Assembly: GCF_030679875.1 (NCBI RefSeq)
Contig: NZ_JAUXSP010000021.1
Span: forward strand, 186,001 to 250,000
Length of the DNA stretch: 64,000 nt
Direction: 5' to 3'
Source: Phenylobacterium sp.
GTDB lineage: Bacteria; Pseudomonadota; Alphaproteobacteria; Caulobacterales; Caulobacteraceae
Below, piece after piece: positions 44,958 through 53,638 of the stretch (the stretch's first letter is position 1; every line of letters starts with the position of its first letter). Position numbers and translations under genes: made by a program. The notes beneath the pieces are model-generated. The model saw only the letters and a program-made list of their open reading frames with translations, searched no databases and was not told where the DNA came from.

Positions 44958-45863
44958 ATGGCGGACATCCGCTTCGACGGCAAAGTGGCCATTGTGACGG
45001 GCGCGGGCGGCGGCCTGGGCCGACAGCATGCTCTGGAACTGGCCCGGCGCGGCGCCAAGGTCGTGGTCAACGACCTGGGCGGTTCGGTGGACGGCTCGGG
45101 CGGGTCTTCGAGCGCGGCTGACGCCGTGGTTGACGAGATCAAGGCCGCGGGCGGCGAAGCCATCTCCAACGGCTCCTCGGTGACCGACGACGCCGGCGTG
45201 GCCCTGATGATCAAGCAGGCCATGGATCAGTGGGGCCGGATCGACATCCTGGTCGCCAACGCCGGCATCCTGCGCGACAAGTCCTTCGCCAAGATGGAGA
45301 TCGCCGACTTCGAGCTGGTGCTGAACGTCCACCTGATGGGCACCGTGAAGCCCGCCAAGGCCGTCTGGGACATCATGCGCGAGCAGAACTACGGCCGCAT
45401 CGTGGTGACCACCTCGTCCTCGGGCCTCTATGGCAACTTCGGCCAGTCCAACTATGGGGCCGCCAAGCTGGGCATCATCGGCTTCATGAACACCCTGCGT
45501 CTCGAGGGCGCGAAGAACAACATCCACGTCAACGCCATCGCGCCTGTGGCCGCCACGCGGATGACCGAGAACCTGATGCCGGCCGCGGTGCTGGAGCGCC
45601 TGAAGCCGGAATACGTCACGCCGGGCGTGGTCTATCTCTGCTCCGAAGAGGCGCCCACGGGCGCCATCCTGACGGCCGGCGCAGGCGCCTTCGCCCTGTC
45701 GCGCATCTATGAGACCGAGGGCGTCTATCTTGGCGAGGGCGGCCTGTCGGTCGAGGAAGTCCGGGACAACTGGTCCAAGATCTCCGACCCTGAAGGCCAT
45801 GCGGCCTATGCCGCCGGCGGCGAGCAAAGCCAGAAATTCTTCCGGAAGTTGTCGGGCGGCTGA
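44958..45863 (+). CDS. SDR family dehydrogenase (3-hydroxyacyl-CoA/MFE-2 type)
   Basis: A 301-residue short-chain dehydrogenase. NAD(P)-binding TGAGGGLGRQHALELARRGAKVVVNDLGG, with NDLGG characteristic of the hydroxyacyl-CoA dehydrogenase module of peroxisomal multifunctional enzyme type 2. The catalytic Ser is in VVTTSSSGLYG and the Tyr-x-x-x-Lys is Tyr173-GAAK in SNYGAAKLG. The C-terminus is longer than in simple SDRs. Likely oxidises a beta-hydroxyacyl-CoA. A strong terminator follows. Confidence 0.9.
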   Translation: MADIRFDGKVAIVTGAGGGLGRQHALELARRGAKVVVNDLGGSVDGSGGSSSAADAVVDEIKAAGGEAISNGSSVTDDAGVALMIKQAMDQWGRIDILVANAGILRDKSFAKMEIADFELVLNVHLMGTVKPAKAVWDIMREQNYGRIVVTTSSSGLYGNFGQSNYGAAKLGIIGFMNTLRLEGAKNNIHVNAIAPVAATRMTENLMPAAVLERLKPEYVTPGVVYLCSEEAPTGAILTAGAGAFALSRIYETEGVYLGEGGLSVEEVRDNWSKISDPEGHAAYAAGGEQSQKFFRKLSGG

Positions 45864-45887
45864 GGCCTGACAGAGTAGCGAATAACC

Positions 45888-45924
45888 ACGGGCGGCTTCA
45901 TCCAGGAGCCGCCCGTTTTCTTTT
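45888..45924 (+). terminator. Intrinsic terminator after the SDR gene
   Basis: ACGGGCGGCT and AGCCGCCCGT form a perfect 10-base stem with a 9-base loop, followed by TTTTCTTTT. It separates the SDR gene from the GPH transporter. Confidence 0.9.
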
Positions 45925-46033
45925 GTCCGCAACCCCAAATGGGCCTTGCCTTGACGCAGGTGAACGCGCGTAACCTATGACCTGCGGATAACGCCCGTCA
46001 GAGGCGTCACCATAGTTCAGGGGAGACGCCCAA

Positions 46034-47476
46034 GTGGCCAACACCGACGCAGCCGCGCCTGCATCCGCGCGACAGCTCAAGCTGTCCACCATCCTCGCCT
46101 TTGCGTGCACCAGCCTGCCCCTGTCGGCGCTGACCATCGCCATGTCGGTCTATCTCCCCCGCTATTTCGCCAGCGAAATCGGCATCAGCCTGCTGGCGGT
46201 GGGCACCGCCTTCGCCTTTGTGCGAATGATCGACATCCCCCTCGATCCCCTGCTGGGGCTGGCCATGGACCGGACCCGGACGCGGTTCGGCCGCTACCGA
46301 CTGTGGACGGTGATCGGGGCGCCCGTCCTGATGCTGGCCATCTTCATGCTGTTCATATCGCCCTCCGGCAGTGTGGGCGGGCTGATCTTCTGGCTGCTGA
46401 TCCTCTACATCGGCACGTCGATCCTGCACCTGTCCCACGCCGCCTGGGCCGCGACCCTGGCGCCGAAGTACAATGATCGCTCGCGGGTCTTCGCCATCAT
46501 GACCGCCGTGGGCGTCCTGGGCGCCCTTCTGGTGCTGTTGATGCCCTTCATCGTGGCCGCTCTTGGCCGCGATGAATCCGAAGGCGTGCCAGCCATGGGT
46601 TGGTTCGTCATGATCCTCACCCCCCTGGCCGTCTGGCTGGTGGTCGCCCTGACGCCCGAGAAGATCTCCCCTGACGTGCCGGGCCAGCAGAAGTTCCAGC
46701 TCAAGGAATACTGGCGACTGATCGCCCGGCCCTCCATGGGCCGGATCGTCCTGGCCGACCTCTGCCTGTCGCTGGGCCCCGGCTGGATGAGCGCGCTCTA
46801 CCTGTTCTTCTTCACCGACTCCCGGGGCTTCACCACCAGTCAGGCCAGCGCCCTGCTGGCGGTCTACATCCTGGCCGGCTTCGGCGGCGCGCCCCTGCTC
46901 GGCCGTCTGGCCATGCGGATCGGCAAGCACCGCGCGGTGATGGTCGCCACCACCGGCTACGCCCTGGCCCTGGTGGCCCTGCCCTTCCTGCCCAAGGGCG
47001 ACATGATGGTCGGCGCCTTCCAGATGTTCACCGCCGGCTTCCTGGCGGCGGGATTCCAGGTGCTCACCCGGGCCATGACCGCCGACGTCGCCGATGAGGT
47101 CCGTCTGGAACAGGGCAAGGAGCGCTCTGGCCTGCTCTACGCCATCACCACCCTGACCTCGAAGATCTCGGGCGCCTTCGCCGTCTTCCTGACCTTCACC
47201 GTCCTGGACCGTGTCGGCTACAACGCCACCGACGGCGCAACCAACTCCGCCGAAGCGATCCGCGGCCTGGAACTGGCCTTCCTGATCGGCCCCATCTTCT
47301 TCGTGGCGCTGGGGGGGCTCTGCTTCATCGGCTACAAGCTCGGCGAGGAGCGTCACAGCGAGATCCGCCGTGAACTGGACGAGCGCGACGCTCTCTATGA
47401 CACCGCCCCGGTGCTGGAGACCCTGGCCAGCGAACCGTCCATCCCCACCCCGCTGGTCGAGCCCCGCAAGGGCTAG
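46034..47476 (+). CDS. GPH-type (MelB-like) MFS sugar transporter
   Basis: A 480-residue 12-span transporter of the glycoside-pentoside-hexuronide:cation symporter group. Start GTG at 46034 after GGGGAGA. Signatures: DIPLDPLLGLAMDRTRTRFGRYRLWTVIGAPVLM (the conserved DPxxGxxxDRTxxRFGRxRPW region) and TEKS-like loops. Substrate could be a sugar or a steroid/organic acid; not assignable. Its stop TAG overlaps the Mrp gene stop at a palindromic CTAG. Confidence 0.93.
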   Translation: MANTDAAAPASARQLKLSTILAFACTSLPLSALTIAMSVYLPRYFASEIGISLLAVGTAFAFVRMIDIPLDPLLGLAMDRTRTRFGRYRLWTVIGAPVLMLAIFMLFISPSGSVGGLIFWLLILYIGTSILHLSHAAWAATLAPKYNDRSRVFAIMTAVGVLGALLVLLMPFIVAALGRDESEGVPAMGWFVMILTPLAVWLVVALTPEKISPDVPGQQKFQLKEYWRLIARPSMGRIVLADLCLSLGPGWMSALYLFFFTDSRGFTTSQASALLAVYILAGFGGAPLLGRLAMRIGKHRAVMVATTGYALALVALPFLPKGDMMVGAFQMFTAGFLAAGFQVLTRAMTADVADEVRLEQGKERSGLLYAITTLTSKISGAFAVFLTFTVLDRVGYNATDGATNSAEAIRGLELAFLIGPIFFVALGGLCFIGYKLGEERHSEIRRELDERDALYDTAPVLETLASEPSIPTPLVEPRKG

Positions 47477-48621
47477 CCGCGGGCCAGGCCAAGCCGGGTG
47501 CGCAGCATCTCGGCGGCCTGGCGGAACACCTTGGCCGGCCCGCTGTCGGGCGCCGTGGCCACCAGGGGGCGACCGTCATCGCACCCTTGGCGCAGGGCCA
47601 CATCGATGGGCGCCTGACCAAGCATGGGCACCCCCAGGCGGTCGGCTTCGGTCTGGCCGCCCCCCTGGCCAAAGATCGGAATCGGCGTGCCGGTGGCCGG
47701 GTCGGCGAAATAGGCCATGTTCTCGATCAGCCCCAGGATCGGCGTCGCCGTCTTCTGGAACATGGACGCCGCCCGGCGGGCGTCGATCAGGGCGATTTCC
47801 TGAGGCGTGGTGACAATCACCACGCCGTCCAGCTTAAGCTTCTGGATCAGGGTCAGCTGGATGTCGCCGGTGCCCGGCGGCATGTCGACCACCAGCACGT
47901 CGAGGGGCGCGTCCGGCTCCCCCCAGGCCACCTCATGCATCATCTGGCGCACGGCCGAGGAGGCCATCGGGCCGCGCCAGATCATCGGCGCGCCTTCGTC
48001 GACCATGAAGCCGATGGACATGACCTTGATCCCCCAGGCCTCCAGCGGGATCAGTTTCTTTTCGGGATGATATTCCGGATCGCCATCCACCCCCAGCATG
48101 CGCGGCGCTGACGGGCCGTAAACATCGGCGTCCAGCAGGCCGACCCGCAGGCCAAGCGCCGCAAGACTGACCGCCAGGCTGACTGAAACGGTGGACTTGC
48201 CCACGCCGCCCTTGCCGCTGGCCACCGCGATCACGCGCCGCACATGAGGCGGTCGGATCGCCCCGGGGGGCGGACCCGGCGTCGCCTGAGGATCGGCGGT
48301 CAGCTTCACCCCCTTGCGCACCCGGGTGACCCCCTCGGCCGGCGGCGGCGGCGGCTCATCGCCAGGGAGATTGGTGAGCACCACCTGGGCCCGCTCCACC
48401 CCCGGCGCCTGGCTCAGCACGGCCTCGGCCGCGACCCGCACCGGTTCGTAGAGCTCCAGCATTCCGGCCGGCGCCTCCATCATGAACCCGACCCGGCCGT
48501 TCCGCACGGAGAGGCCCTGGACCAGGCCCGCACTCACCAAACCCTTCCCGCTACGGGGGTCCAGCACCCCCTCAAGGAGGCTCAGCATGGCGTCGCGGTC
48601 AGGCAGGCGTGATGTGTTCAT
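47473..48621 (-). CDS. apbC: Mrp/ApbC-type Fe-S cluster carrier ATPase
   Basis: A 382-residue P-loop ATPase that delivers iron-sulfur clusters. An N-terminal MIP18-like domain (LLEGVLDPRSGKGLVSAGLVQGL) precedes the deviant Walker A VASGKGGVGKSTVSVSLAVSL, then LDADVYGPSAPRML and the DMPPGTGDIQLTL motif. The CxxC of the Mrp family is replaced in this region by MIENMAYFADPATG, which is the usual place to look and appears to lack Cys-x-x-Cys; this variation is worth checking. Start at ATG 48621. Confidence 0.88.
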   Translation of the reverse strand: MNTSRLPDRDAMLSLLEGVLDPRSGKGLVSAGLVQGLSVRNGRVGFMMEAPAGMLELYEPVRVAAEAVLSQAPGVERAQVVLTNLPGDEPPPPPAEGVTRVRKGVKLTADPQATPGPPPGAIRPPHVRRVIAVASGKGGVGKSTVSVSLAVSLAALGLRVGLLDADVYGPSAPRMLGVDGDPEYHPEKKLIPLEAWGIKVMSIGFMVDEGAPMIWRGPMASSAVRQMMHEVAWGEPDAPLDVLVVDMPPGTGDIQLTLIQKLKLDGVVIVTTPQEIALIDARRAASMFQKTATPILGLIENMAYFADPATGTPIPIFGQGGGQTEADRLGVPMLGQAPIDVALRQGCDDGRPLVATAPDSGPAKVFRQAAEMLRTRLGLARG

Positions 48622-48781
48622 GTCGTCTTCGGCTTGCGTTGGCGGCTTGGCCGTCACATATCCGGCTGCAAGCGCCGGTTTACAAGTCCGCCTCGGTGGA
48701 CTGAACATCGCGGCCGCGCCGAGTTACGCCGACCCACGACGTCCCCGACGACGCGACCCAGAAAGACGACGCACAAATAGA

Positions 48782-49969
48782 ATGCCCTGGAATGACAACG
48801 TAAACCCCGGTCCCTGGGGAACCCCGCCACAGCAAGGCGGAGGCTCCGGCGGTTCGGGTGGCCCTGGCGGTCCCAAGCGGCCGGGCCTTGGCGGCGGCGG
48901 TCCCCGCGGTCCTCGCGGGCCGCAGCCCGATCTGAATCTGTTGCTCGAGCGCCTGATGGCCCGACTGCGACAGTTCTTCAGCGGTCCCGGCGGCGATCAG
49001 ATCCGACCTGGCGCCATCGCGGCCGTAGCGGCCGTGGCCTTCGCCCTATGGGCGCTGTCGGGACTGTACCTGGTACAGCCCAATGAGCAGGCTGTGGTGA
49101 CCACCTTCGGCGCCTATTCACGCTCCGCGGGCCCAGGCCTGAACTACAGCCTGCCCGCCCCGATCGAGCGGGTGGAGAAGGTGCCGGTCACCTCCCTGAA
49201 CCGGATCGACATCGGCGGCACCTCCGAAGCCGCAAACGCTCAGGAAAGCCTGATGCTGACCGGCGATGAGAACATCATCGACCTGAAGTTCAGCGTCACC
49301 TGGCGGGTGGCCGACGCGCCGCGCTTCATCTTCACGATCCGCGATCCCGAGGAGTCCGTGAAGGCGGTGGCCGAGAGCGCCATGCGCGAAGTGGTTGGAC
49401 GCTCACAGCTGGACTACATCCTGACCCGCGGCCGTGGCCCGGTTCAGGCCCAGGCCGCCGAACTGATGCAGCAGACCCTGGATTCCTGGGGCGCCGGCGT
49501 CAGCGTGGTCGAGGTCCAGATCCGCAACGCCGATCCGCCGGCCGAGGTCATCGCCGCCTTCCGCGACGTGTTCAACGCCAGCCAGGACGCGGAGTCCGCC
49601 CGCAACGAGTCCGAGGCCTACTTCAACCGCGTGGTCAACGAGGCCAAGGGTGACGCCGCGCGCATCACCCAGGCCGGTGAAGCCTATCGCGAGCAGGCGG
49701 TCCGGGAAGCGACGGGTGAAGCCTCGCGCTTCGACCAGATCTACGCCGAATACCGTTCCGCCCCCGGGGTCACCCGCGAGCGCCTCTACATCGAGACCAT
49801 GCAGCGCGTTCTGCAGAACTCGAACAAGGTGATCGTCGACTCCAATGGCGCCTCGGCCCCAATCATCCTGCCGCCTGACGTCTTCCGGCCGCGCACGAGC
49901 GCGCCCACTGCGACCGCCACGCCGGCCGAAACCGGCTCGGCCGCCCCCGGCGCGAGGAGCAGCCAATGA
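48782..49969 (+). CDS. hflK: HflK, subunit of the HflKC membrane complex
   Basis: A 395-residue SPFH/prohibitin-family membrane protein that, with HflC, surrounds and modulates the FtsH protease. It starts at ATG 48782 (MPWNDNVNPGPWG). The N-tail is Gly/Pro-rich (about residues 10-55), then one membrane segment (IAAVAAVAFALWALSGLYLV) and the SPFH domain (TSLNRIDIGGTSEA onward to the long helix). HflC overlaps its stop (ATGA). 160 bases upstream are non-coding and separate it from the Mrp gene. Confidence 0.96.
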   Translation: MPWNDNVNPGPWGTPPQQGGGSGGSGGPGGPKRPGLGGGGPRGPRGPQPDLNLLLERLMARLRQFFSGPGGDQIRPGAIAAVAAVAFALWALSGLYLVQPNEQAVVTTFGAYSRSAGPGLNYSLPAPIERVEKVPVTSLNRIDIGGTSEAANAQESLMLTGDENIIDLKFSVTWRVADAPRFIFTIRDPEESVKAVAESAMREVVGRSQLDYILTRGRGPVQAQAAELMQQTLDSWGAGVSVVEVQIRNADPPAEVIAAFRDVFNASQDAESARNESEAYFNRVVNEAKGDAARITQAGEAYREQAVREATGEASRFDQIYAEYRSAPGVTRERLYIETMQRVLQNSNKVIVDSNGASAPIILPPDVFRPRTSAPTATATPAETGSAAPGARSSQ

Positions 49970-50862
49970 TGGACCGTCGTTACATCCCCTACGCCATCGC
50001 CGCGGTGGTGGCCCTGATCGTGCTGGCCAACACCTTCTTCATCGTCGATCAGCGCGAGCAGGCCATCGTCGTCCGGCTCGGCGACCCCGTCCGGGTCGTG
50101 AACGCCGGTCCTGAGGCCACGGCGGGTCTGAAGGTCAAGGTGCCCTTCATGGAGCAGGTGCTGCGGTTTGATAAGCGCAACATCGCCCTGGAGACTGAAG
50201 AGGAAGAGGTCATCGCCGCCGACCAGGAGCGCCTGGTGGTCGACGCCTTCATCCGCTACCGGATCAGCGAACCCCTTCAGTACTACCGCACTCTGCGTGA
50301 CGACCGCACGGCCGGCGACCGTATCCAGCGTCTGGTCAATTCGTCCCTGCGCCAGGTCTTGGGCTCAGCCCCCTCCAGCGACATCATCTCCGGCGCCCGC
50401 TCAGGGGTCATGGCCAACACCCTGGCCGATGTCCGGGCCCGGGCGGCCTCCTCGCGGCTTGGCATCGAGGTGATCGATGTCCGTATTCGCCGCGCTGACC
50501 TGCCGCAGGAAAACATGGCCGCCACCTATCGTCGGATGGAAACGGCCCGTCAGCAGCAGGCCGCCCAGATCCGCGCCGTCGGTGAACAGCAGAAACGCGA
50601 GCGCATCGCCGAGGCGGACAAGGAAGTGACCATCACCCTGGCCACCGCCCAGGAAACCGCGGACCAGACCCGAGGTGAAGGCGATGCGCAGCGGACGCGC
50701 ATCTACGCCACCAGCTTTGGTCGCGATGCGGGCTTCGCCTCCTTCTACCGCTCGATGCAGGCCTATGAGGCCTCCATCGGCCAGGGGGACGCGACCATGA
50801 TCCTGTCGCCCGACAGCGCGTTCTTCCGCTACTTCGAGCGAGGTCCCGGCGGCGCCCGCTAG
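49966..50862 (+). CDS. hflC: HflC, subunit of the HflKC membrane complex
   Basis: A 298-residue SPFH protein, partner of HflK. N-terminal membrane segment (IPYAIAAVVALIVLANTFFIVD), VDQREQAIVVRLGDPVRV, the KVPFMEQVLRFDKRNIALE segment and a long helix (QRARRIYATSFGRDAGFASFYRSMQAYE-like). Start at ATG 49966 or at the adjacent ATG 49969; the former gives a four-base overlap with hflK. A bidirectional-looking terminator follows the gene. Confidence 0.95.
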   Translation: MMDRRYIPYAIAAVVALIVLANTFFIVDQREQAIVVRLGDPVRVVNAGPEATAGLKVKVPFMEQVLRFDKRNIALETEEEEVIAADQERLVVDAFIRYRISEPLQYYRTLRDDRTAGDRIQRLVNSSLRQVLGSAPSSDIISGARSGVMANTLADVRARAASSRLGIEVIDVRIRRADLPQENMAATYRRMETARQQQAAQIRAVGEQQKRERIAEADKEVTITLATAQETADQTRGEGDAQRTRIYATSFGRDAGFASFYRSMQAYEASIGQGDATMILSPDSAFFRYFERGPGGAR

Positions 50863-50885
50863 GCGCCCGTCAGGCCAACACGATC

Positions 50886-50918
50886 AGCCCTCGATCCCTC
50901 GCCGGATCGGGGGCTTTT
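50886..50918 (+). terminator. Intrinsic terminator after hflC
   Basis: AGCCCTCGATCC pairs with GGATCGGGGGCT (one G-U) around a 6-base loop, followed by TTTT. The 3' side touches the stop of the convergent HAD gene at 50918, so it may stop transcription from both sides. Confidence 0.8.
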
Positions 50919-51589
50919 CATTTGCCGACCATCACGGCGAGTAGATCGCGCACCTCGTGCAGGTCCCGGGCGATCCGCACGCACAGGCCGCGCATCTCGT
51001 CATTGGGCTCCAGCATGTCGGGGACCATGATGGTCATCATCCCAGCGGCGGCCGCCGCCCGCACGCCGTTGTGGCTGTCCTCCAAGGCGATGCAGTCGCG
51101 CGGGTCCATGCCCAGGGCCGCGGCGGCCTTCAGATAGGGCTCGGGGTGCGGCTTGCCCTGAGTGACGCTCTCGGCGGTGATGAAGGCGTCGAACCGCGAG
51201 AGCAGGCCCGCATGGCCGAGGTGCGTCTCCACCGACCTCATTCGTGAAGAGGTGGCGACGGCCCGCGGCGCGCCGACGGCGTCCAGGTGATCGAGCATCT
51301 CGATGACGCCGGTCTTCAGGGCGACGCCGGCCTTGTGGGCCTCGACAAACCGGGCCCGGACATCAACCACATAGTCATCCAGCACGAAGCCCGCACCGAA
51401 GTGGTCGATGAGGATGCCGTCGCTGGCCGCGTGGGTCAGGCCGACCATGCTCTGGAACACCGGAAACGGCATGTCCCGCCCCATGGCCCGGGCGGCGCCT
51501 TCCATGGCCTGGAGCATCAGGCGTTCGGAATCGATCAGAAGGCCGTCCATGTCGAACACGACGGCGGCGCAGGGGCGAGGAAGCGTCAT
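50918..51589 (-). CDS. HAD-superfamily beta-phosphoglucomutase-like phosphatase
   Basis: A 223-residue HAD hydrolase, start ATG 51589. The nucleophile motif is VVFDMDGLLIDSERL; motif II is in ATSSRMRSVE; Lys in TQGKPHPEPYLKAA; motif IV in CIALEDSHNGVRAA. The cap of about 70 helical residues follows motif I, placing it with the YcjU/Gph-like group. Substrate unknown. Convergent with hflC; serB starts further upstream on the same strand with about 50 bases between. Confidence 0.92.
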   Translation of the reverse strand: MTLPRPCAAVVFDMDGLLIDSERLMLQAMEGAARAMGRDMPFPVFQSMVGLTHAASDGILIDHFGAGFVLDDYVVDVRARFVEAHKAGVALKTGVIEMLDHLDAVGAPRAVATSSRMRSVETHLGHAGLLSRFDAFITAESVTQGKPHPEPYLKAAAALGMDPRDCIALEDSHNGVRAAAAAGMMTIMVPDMLEPNDEMRGLCVRIARDLHEVRDLLAVMVGK

Positions 51590-51638
51590 GGGCAGGCTCT
51601 TAGTCCAGAGAGCACGCCAAGCGAAATCAAGGCCTGCT

Positions 51639-52532
51639 TCAGTCGGTGACAAAATCCGCGGCGCCGTAGCCCTGGAAGTAGAGCAGCGCCGTCAGATCCG
51701 CATGATCGACCTTGGCATGGGCCTGGGCGGCGACCACCGGCTTGGCCCGATAGGCGACCCCAAGGCCCGCGGCCTCGATCATCGCCAGGTCATTGGCCCC
51801 ATCGCCCACCGCCAGGGTCGCCGACAGGTCCGCATTGATCGCGCCAGCCTCTTCACGCAGGGCCGCCAGCTTGGCCTCTCGGCCGAGGATCGGCGATCCC
51901 ACCTCCCCGGCCAGGACCTCGCCCGCCTCGATGAGGGTGTTGGCCCGTTGAGCGTGGAAGCCCGCGGCCTGGGCCACCCGGCTGGTGAAAAAGGTGAAGC
52001 CGCCGGAGACCAGCACACAGCGTGCGCCGCCGGCCGCCATGGTCCGCACCAGGATCCGCGCCCCGGGATTGAGGACGACACGCTCGTCATAGGCCCGCTG
52101 CAGATCAGAGAGCGGCAGGCCCTTCAGCATGGCCACCCGCTCACGCAAGGCGGCCTCGAAATCCAGTTCGCCGCGCATGGCCCGCTCGGTGATCTCCGAG
52201 ACCCGATCCTTGACGCCGGCGAAGTCGGCCAGCTCGTCGATGCATTCGCAGCCGATGATGGTCGAATCCATGTCGGCGATCAGCAGCCGCTTGCGCCGCC
52301 CAGCCCAGGGCTGGACGCAGACATCCACCGGCATGGCCGACAGGGCGTCTTCTGCGGCGGCCCGCACCGGCGCCAGCGCCTCGGCCTCCACCAACAGGTC
52401 AACGGCGCCGGGACCCAGCGGCCGGGGTTCCTTGACGCGAGCCTGCGCGCCTGCGAGCGCTTGGGTGAGTTGAACGGTGGCCGCGGCGAGCGCGGACTCC
52501 TGCGGACTGACGAGGGTGAGAGCGATTTCCAT
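51639..52532 (-). CDS. serB: Phosphoserine phosphatase SerB
   Basis: Last step of serine synthesis. 297 residues: an N-terminal regulatory-type domain (about residues 1-85), then the HAD core with the nucleophile in LLIADMDSTIIGCECIDELADFAG, SGGFTFFTSRVAQAAGF, and GDGANDLAMIEAAGLGVAYRAKP. The start is at ATG 52532 on the minus strand, which shares bases with the ATG of miaA at a CCATGG, so both proteins start on the same few base pairs in opposite directions. Confidence 0.95.
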   Translation of the reverse strand: MEIALTLVSPQESALAAATVQLTQALAGAQARVKEPRPLGPGAVDLLVEAEALAPVRAAAEDALSAMPVDVCVQPWAGRRKRLLIADMDSTIIGCECIDELADFAGVKDRVSEITERAMRGELDFEAALRERVAMLKGLPLSDLQRAYDERVVLNPGARILVRTMAAGGARCVLVSGGFTFFTSRVAQAAGFHAQRANTLIEAGEVLAGEVGSPILGREAKLAALREEAGAINADLSATLAVGDGANDLAMIEAAGLGVAYRAKPVVAAQAHAKVDHADLTALLYFQGYGAADFVTD

Positions 52533-53451
52533 GGAGCCCCGCATCTGGCTGATCGGCGGGCCGACGGCAAGCGGCAAGACGGCGATCGCCCTGCGCCTGG
52601 CCCAGGAAATCGGCGGCGAGATCGTCAACGCCGACTCCATCCAGCTCTACGGCGACCTGACCATTCTGAGCGCGCGACCGACGCCGCATGAGATGGCCCA
52701 GGCGCCCCACCACCTGTTTGGGGCCGCCGATGGCGCAGAGGCCTGGTCCGTGGGCCGCTGGTTGCGCGCGGCCCTGCCGCTCATCACCGAGATCCAGGCC
52801 CGGGGCCGGTCTCCAATCCTGGTGGGCGGCACGGGACTCTATTTTCGTAGTCTGACCGACGGCCTCGCCGACATCCCAGCCGCAGCGCCAGCGGTCCGCA
52901 TCAGGGTCGAGGCCGAGTTCGAGGCGCTCGGCGAAACCACCTTCCGAGCCCGCCTGGCCGAAGTCGACCCGGCCGCGGCGGCGCGCATCGCGCCCGCCGA
53001 CCGCCAACGGCTGGTGCGCGCCTGGCAGGTCTATCTCAGCGCCGGCCGCGCGCTCTCAGACCTGCAGGCGGAAACCGCCGCCCCCCTCGGGCCCGAGGCC
53101 TGGCGGGGCGTCGTGGTTGAGCCTCCCCGCGAGGCGCTCTACGCCCGCTGCGACGTCCGCCTCGCCGCCATGTTCGAGGCTGGCGCCGTCGAAGAGGTCT
53201 CAGCCCTGCTCGCCCGGCGCCTCGACCCCGCCCTTCCGGTCATGAAGGCGCTGGGTCTGCGGGAGATCGCCGCCTGGCAGGCCGGCGAGATGACCCGCCA
53301 TGAGGCGCTGGCCGCCGCGCAGCAGGAAACCCGCCGCTACGCCAAGCGACAGGCCACCTGGTTCCGCAACCAGACCCCGGACTGGCCACGGGTCACGGCG
53401 ACAGAGCCTGAGGCGCAGTGGGGGCAGTTTCTTGCTCTGGGCGCGCCTTGA
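52531..53451 (+). CDS. miaA: tRNA dimethylallyltransferase MiaA
   Basis: Adds a dimethylallyl group to A37 of tRNAs reading UNN codons. 306 residues; P-loop at once after the start (LIGGPTASGKTAIALRL), then NADSIQLYGDLTILSARPTPHEM and GGTGLYFRSLTDGLADIPA, and the C-terminal ETRRYAKRQATWFRNQ, all typical. The start ATG at 52531 overlaps the serB start on the other strand. The gene ends at 53451, inside a TTGACG promoter-like element that may drive the ilv operon. Confidence 0.96.
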   Translation: MEPRIWLIGGPTASGKTAIALRLAQEIGGEIVNADSIQLYGDLTILSARPTPHEMAQAPHHLFGAADGAEAWSVGRWLRAALPLITEIQARGRSPILVGGTGLYFRSLTDGLADIPAAAPAVRIRVEAEFEALGETTFRARLAEVDPAAAARIAPADRQRLVRAWQVYLSAGRALSDLQAETAAPLGPEAWRGVVVEPPREALYARCDVRLAAMFEAGAVEEVSALLARRLDPALPVMKALGLREIAAWQAGEMTRHEALAAAQQETRRYAKRQATWFRNQTPDWPRVTATEPEAQWGQFLALGAP

Positions 53452-53453
53452 CG
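53448..53453 (+). promoter_or_regulatory. Candidate -35 element of the ilvBN operon
   Basis: TTGACG matches the Caulobacter housekeeping -35 (TTGACGS with the following C). It overlaps the miaA stop codon. A transcript starting about 35 bases downstream would begin near 53485, just before the leader-peptide gene, as expected for an attenuator. I found no good -10 element at the right spacing, so this is tentative. Confidence 0.4.
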
Positions 53454-53504
53454 CCCTGGCCCGCGCATGCGATGAGCGGGAAACCTTATATCTGGAGAAC
53501 GCGC

Positions 53505-53540
53505 GTGCGCGTCAGCATCGTACTTGAGTGGCGACCTTAG
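53505..53540 (+). CDS. ilv operon leader peptide (branched-chain-rich)
   Basis: An 11-codon frame beginning with GTG at 53505: (f)M-R-V-S-I-V-L-E-W-R-P and TAG at 53538-53540. A ribosome site GGAGA lies about 8 bases upstream. Four of the 10 residues after the start are Val, Ile, Val and Leu, the end products of the pathway. It sits 98 bases before ilvB, upstream of hairpins and a terminator, so it is the classic arrangement of ribosome-mediated attenuation; attenuation of ilvBN has been reported in Caulobacter, as I recall. Confidence 0.75.
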   Translation: MRVSIVLEWRP

Positions 53541-53574
53541 ACGAGCCGATTTCGATCGGCGCGAACAAGGTCGC
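53531..53574 (+). promoter_or_regulatory. Alternative RNA stem of the ilv leader
   Basis: GCGACCTT (53531-53538, overlapping the last codons of the leader peptide) pairs perfectly with AAGGTCGC (53567-53574). Nested inside is a second perfect hairpin, GCCGAT-TTCG-ATCGGC (53545-53560). A ribosome at the stop codon would cover the first arm, while one stalled at the Val/Ile/Leu codons would leave it free. How this stem excludes the terminator is not obvious from inspection. Confidence 0.6.
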
Positions 53575-53581
53575 TTGCACC

Positions 53582-53603
53582 AGGCCCCCAGCGGGCCTTT
53601 TTT
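53582..53603 (+). terminator. ilv attenuator terminator
   Basis: AGGCCC-CCAGC-GGGCCT forms a GC-rich hairpin followed by six T's (53598-53603). It lies between the leader peptide and ilvB, 35 bases before the ilvB start, so it is a conditional terminator. Confidence 0.85.
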
Positions 53604-53638
53604 ATTGCCCTGAAGGCCAGCCTAAGAAGGCCACTGCC

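Noticed and set aside
46007..47356. Open frame of 449 codons antisense to the GPH transporter
   Set aside because: Extremely rich in Gly, Gln, Asp and His with no domain; a mirror of transmembrane codons.
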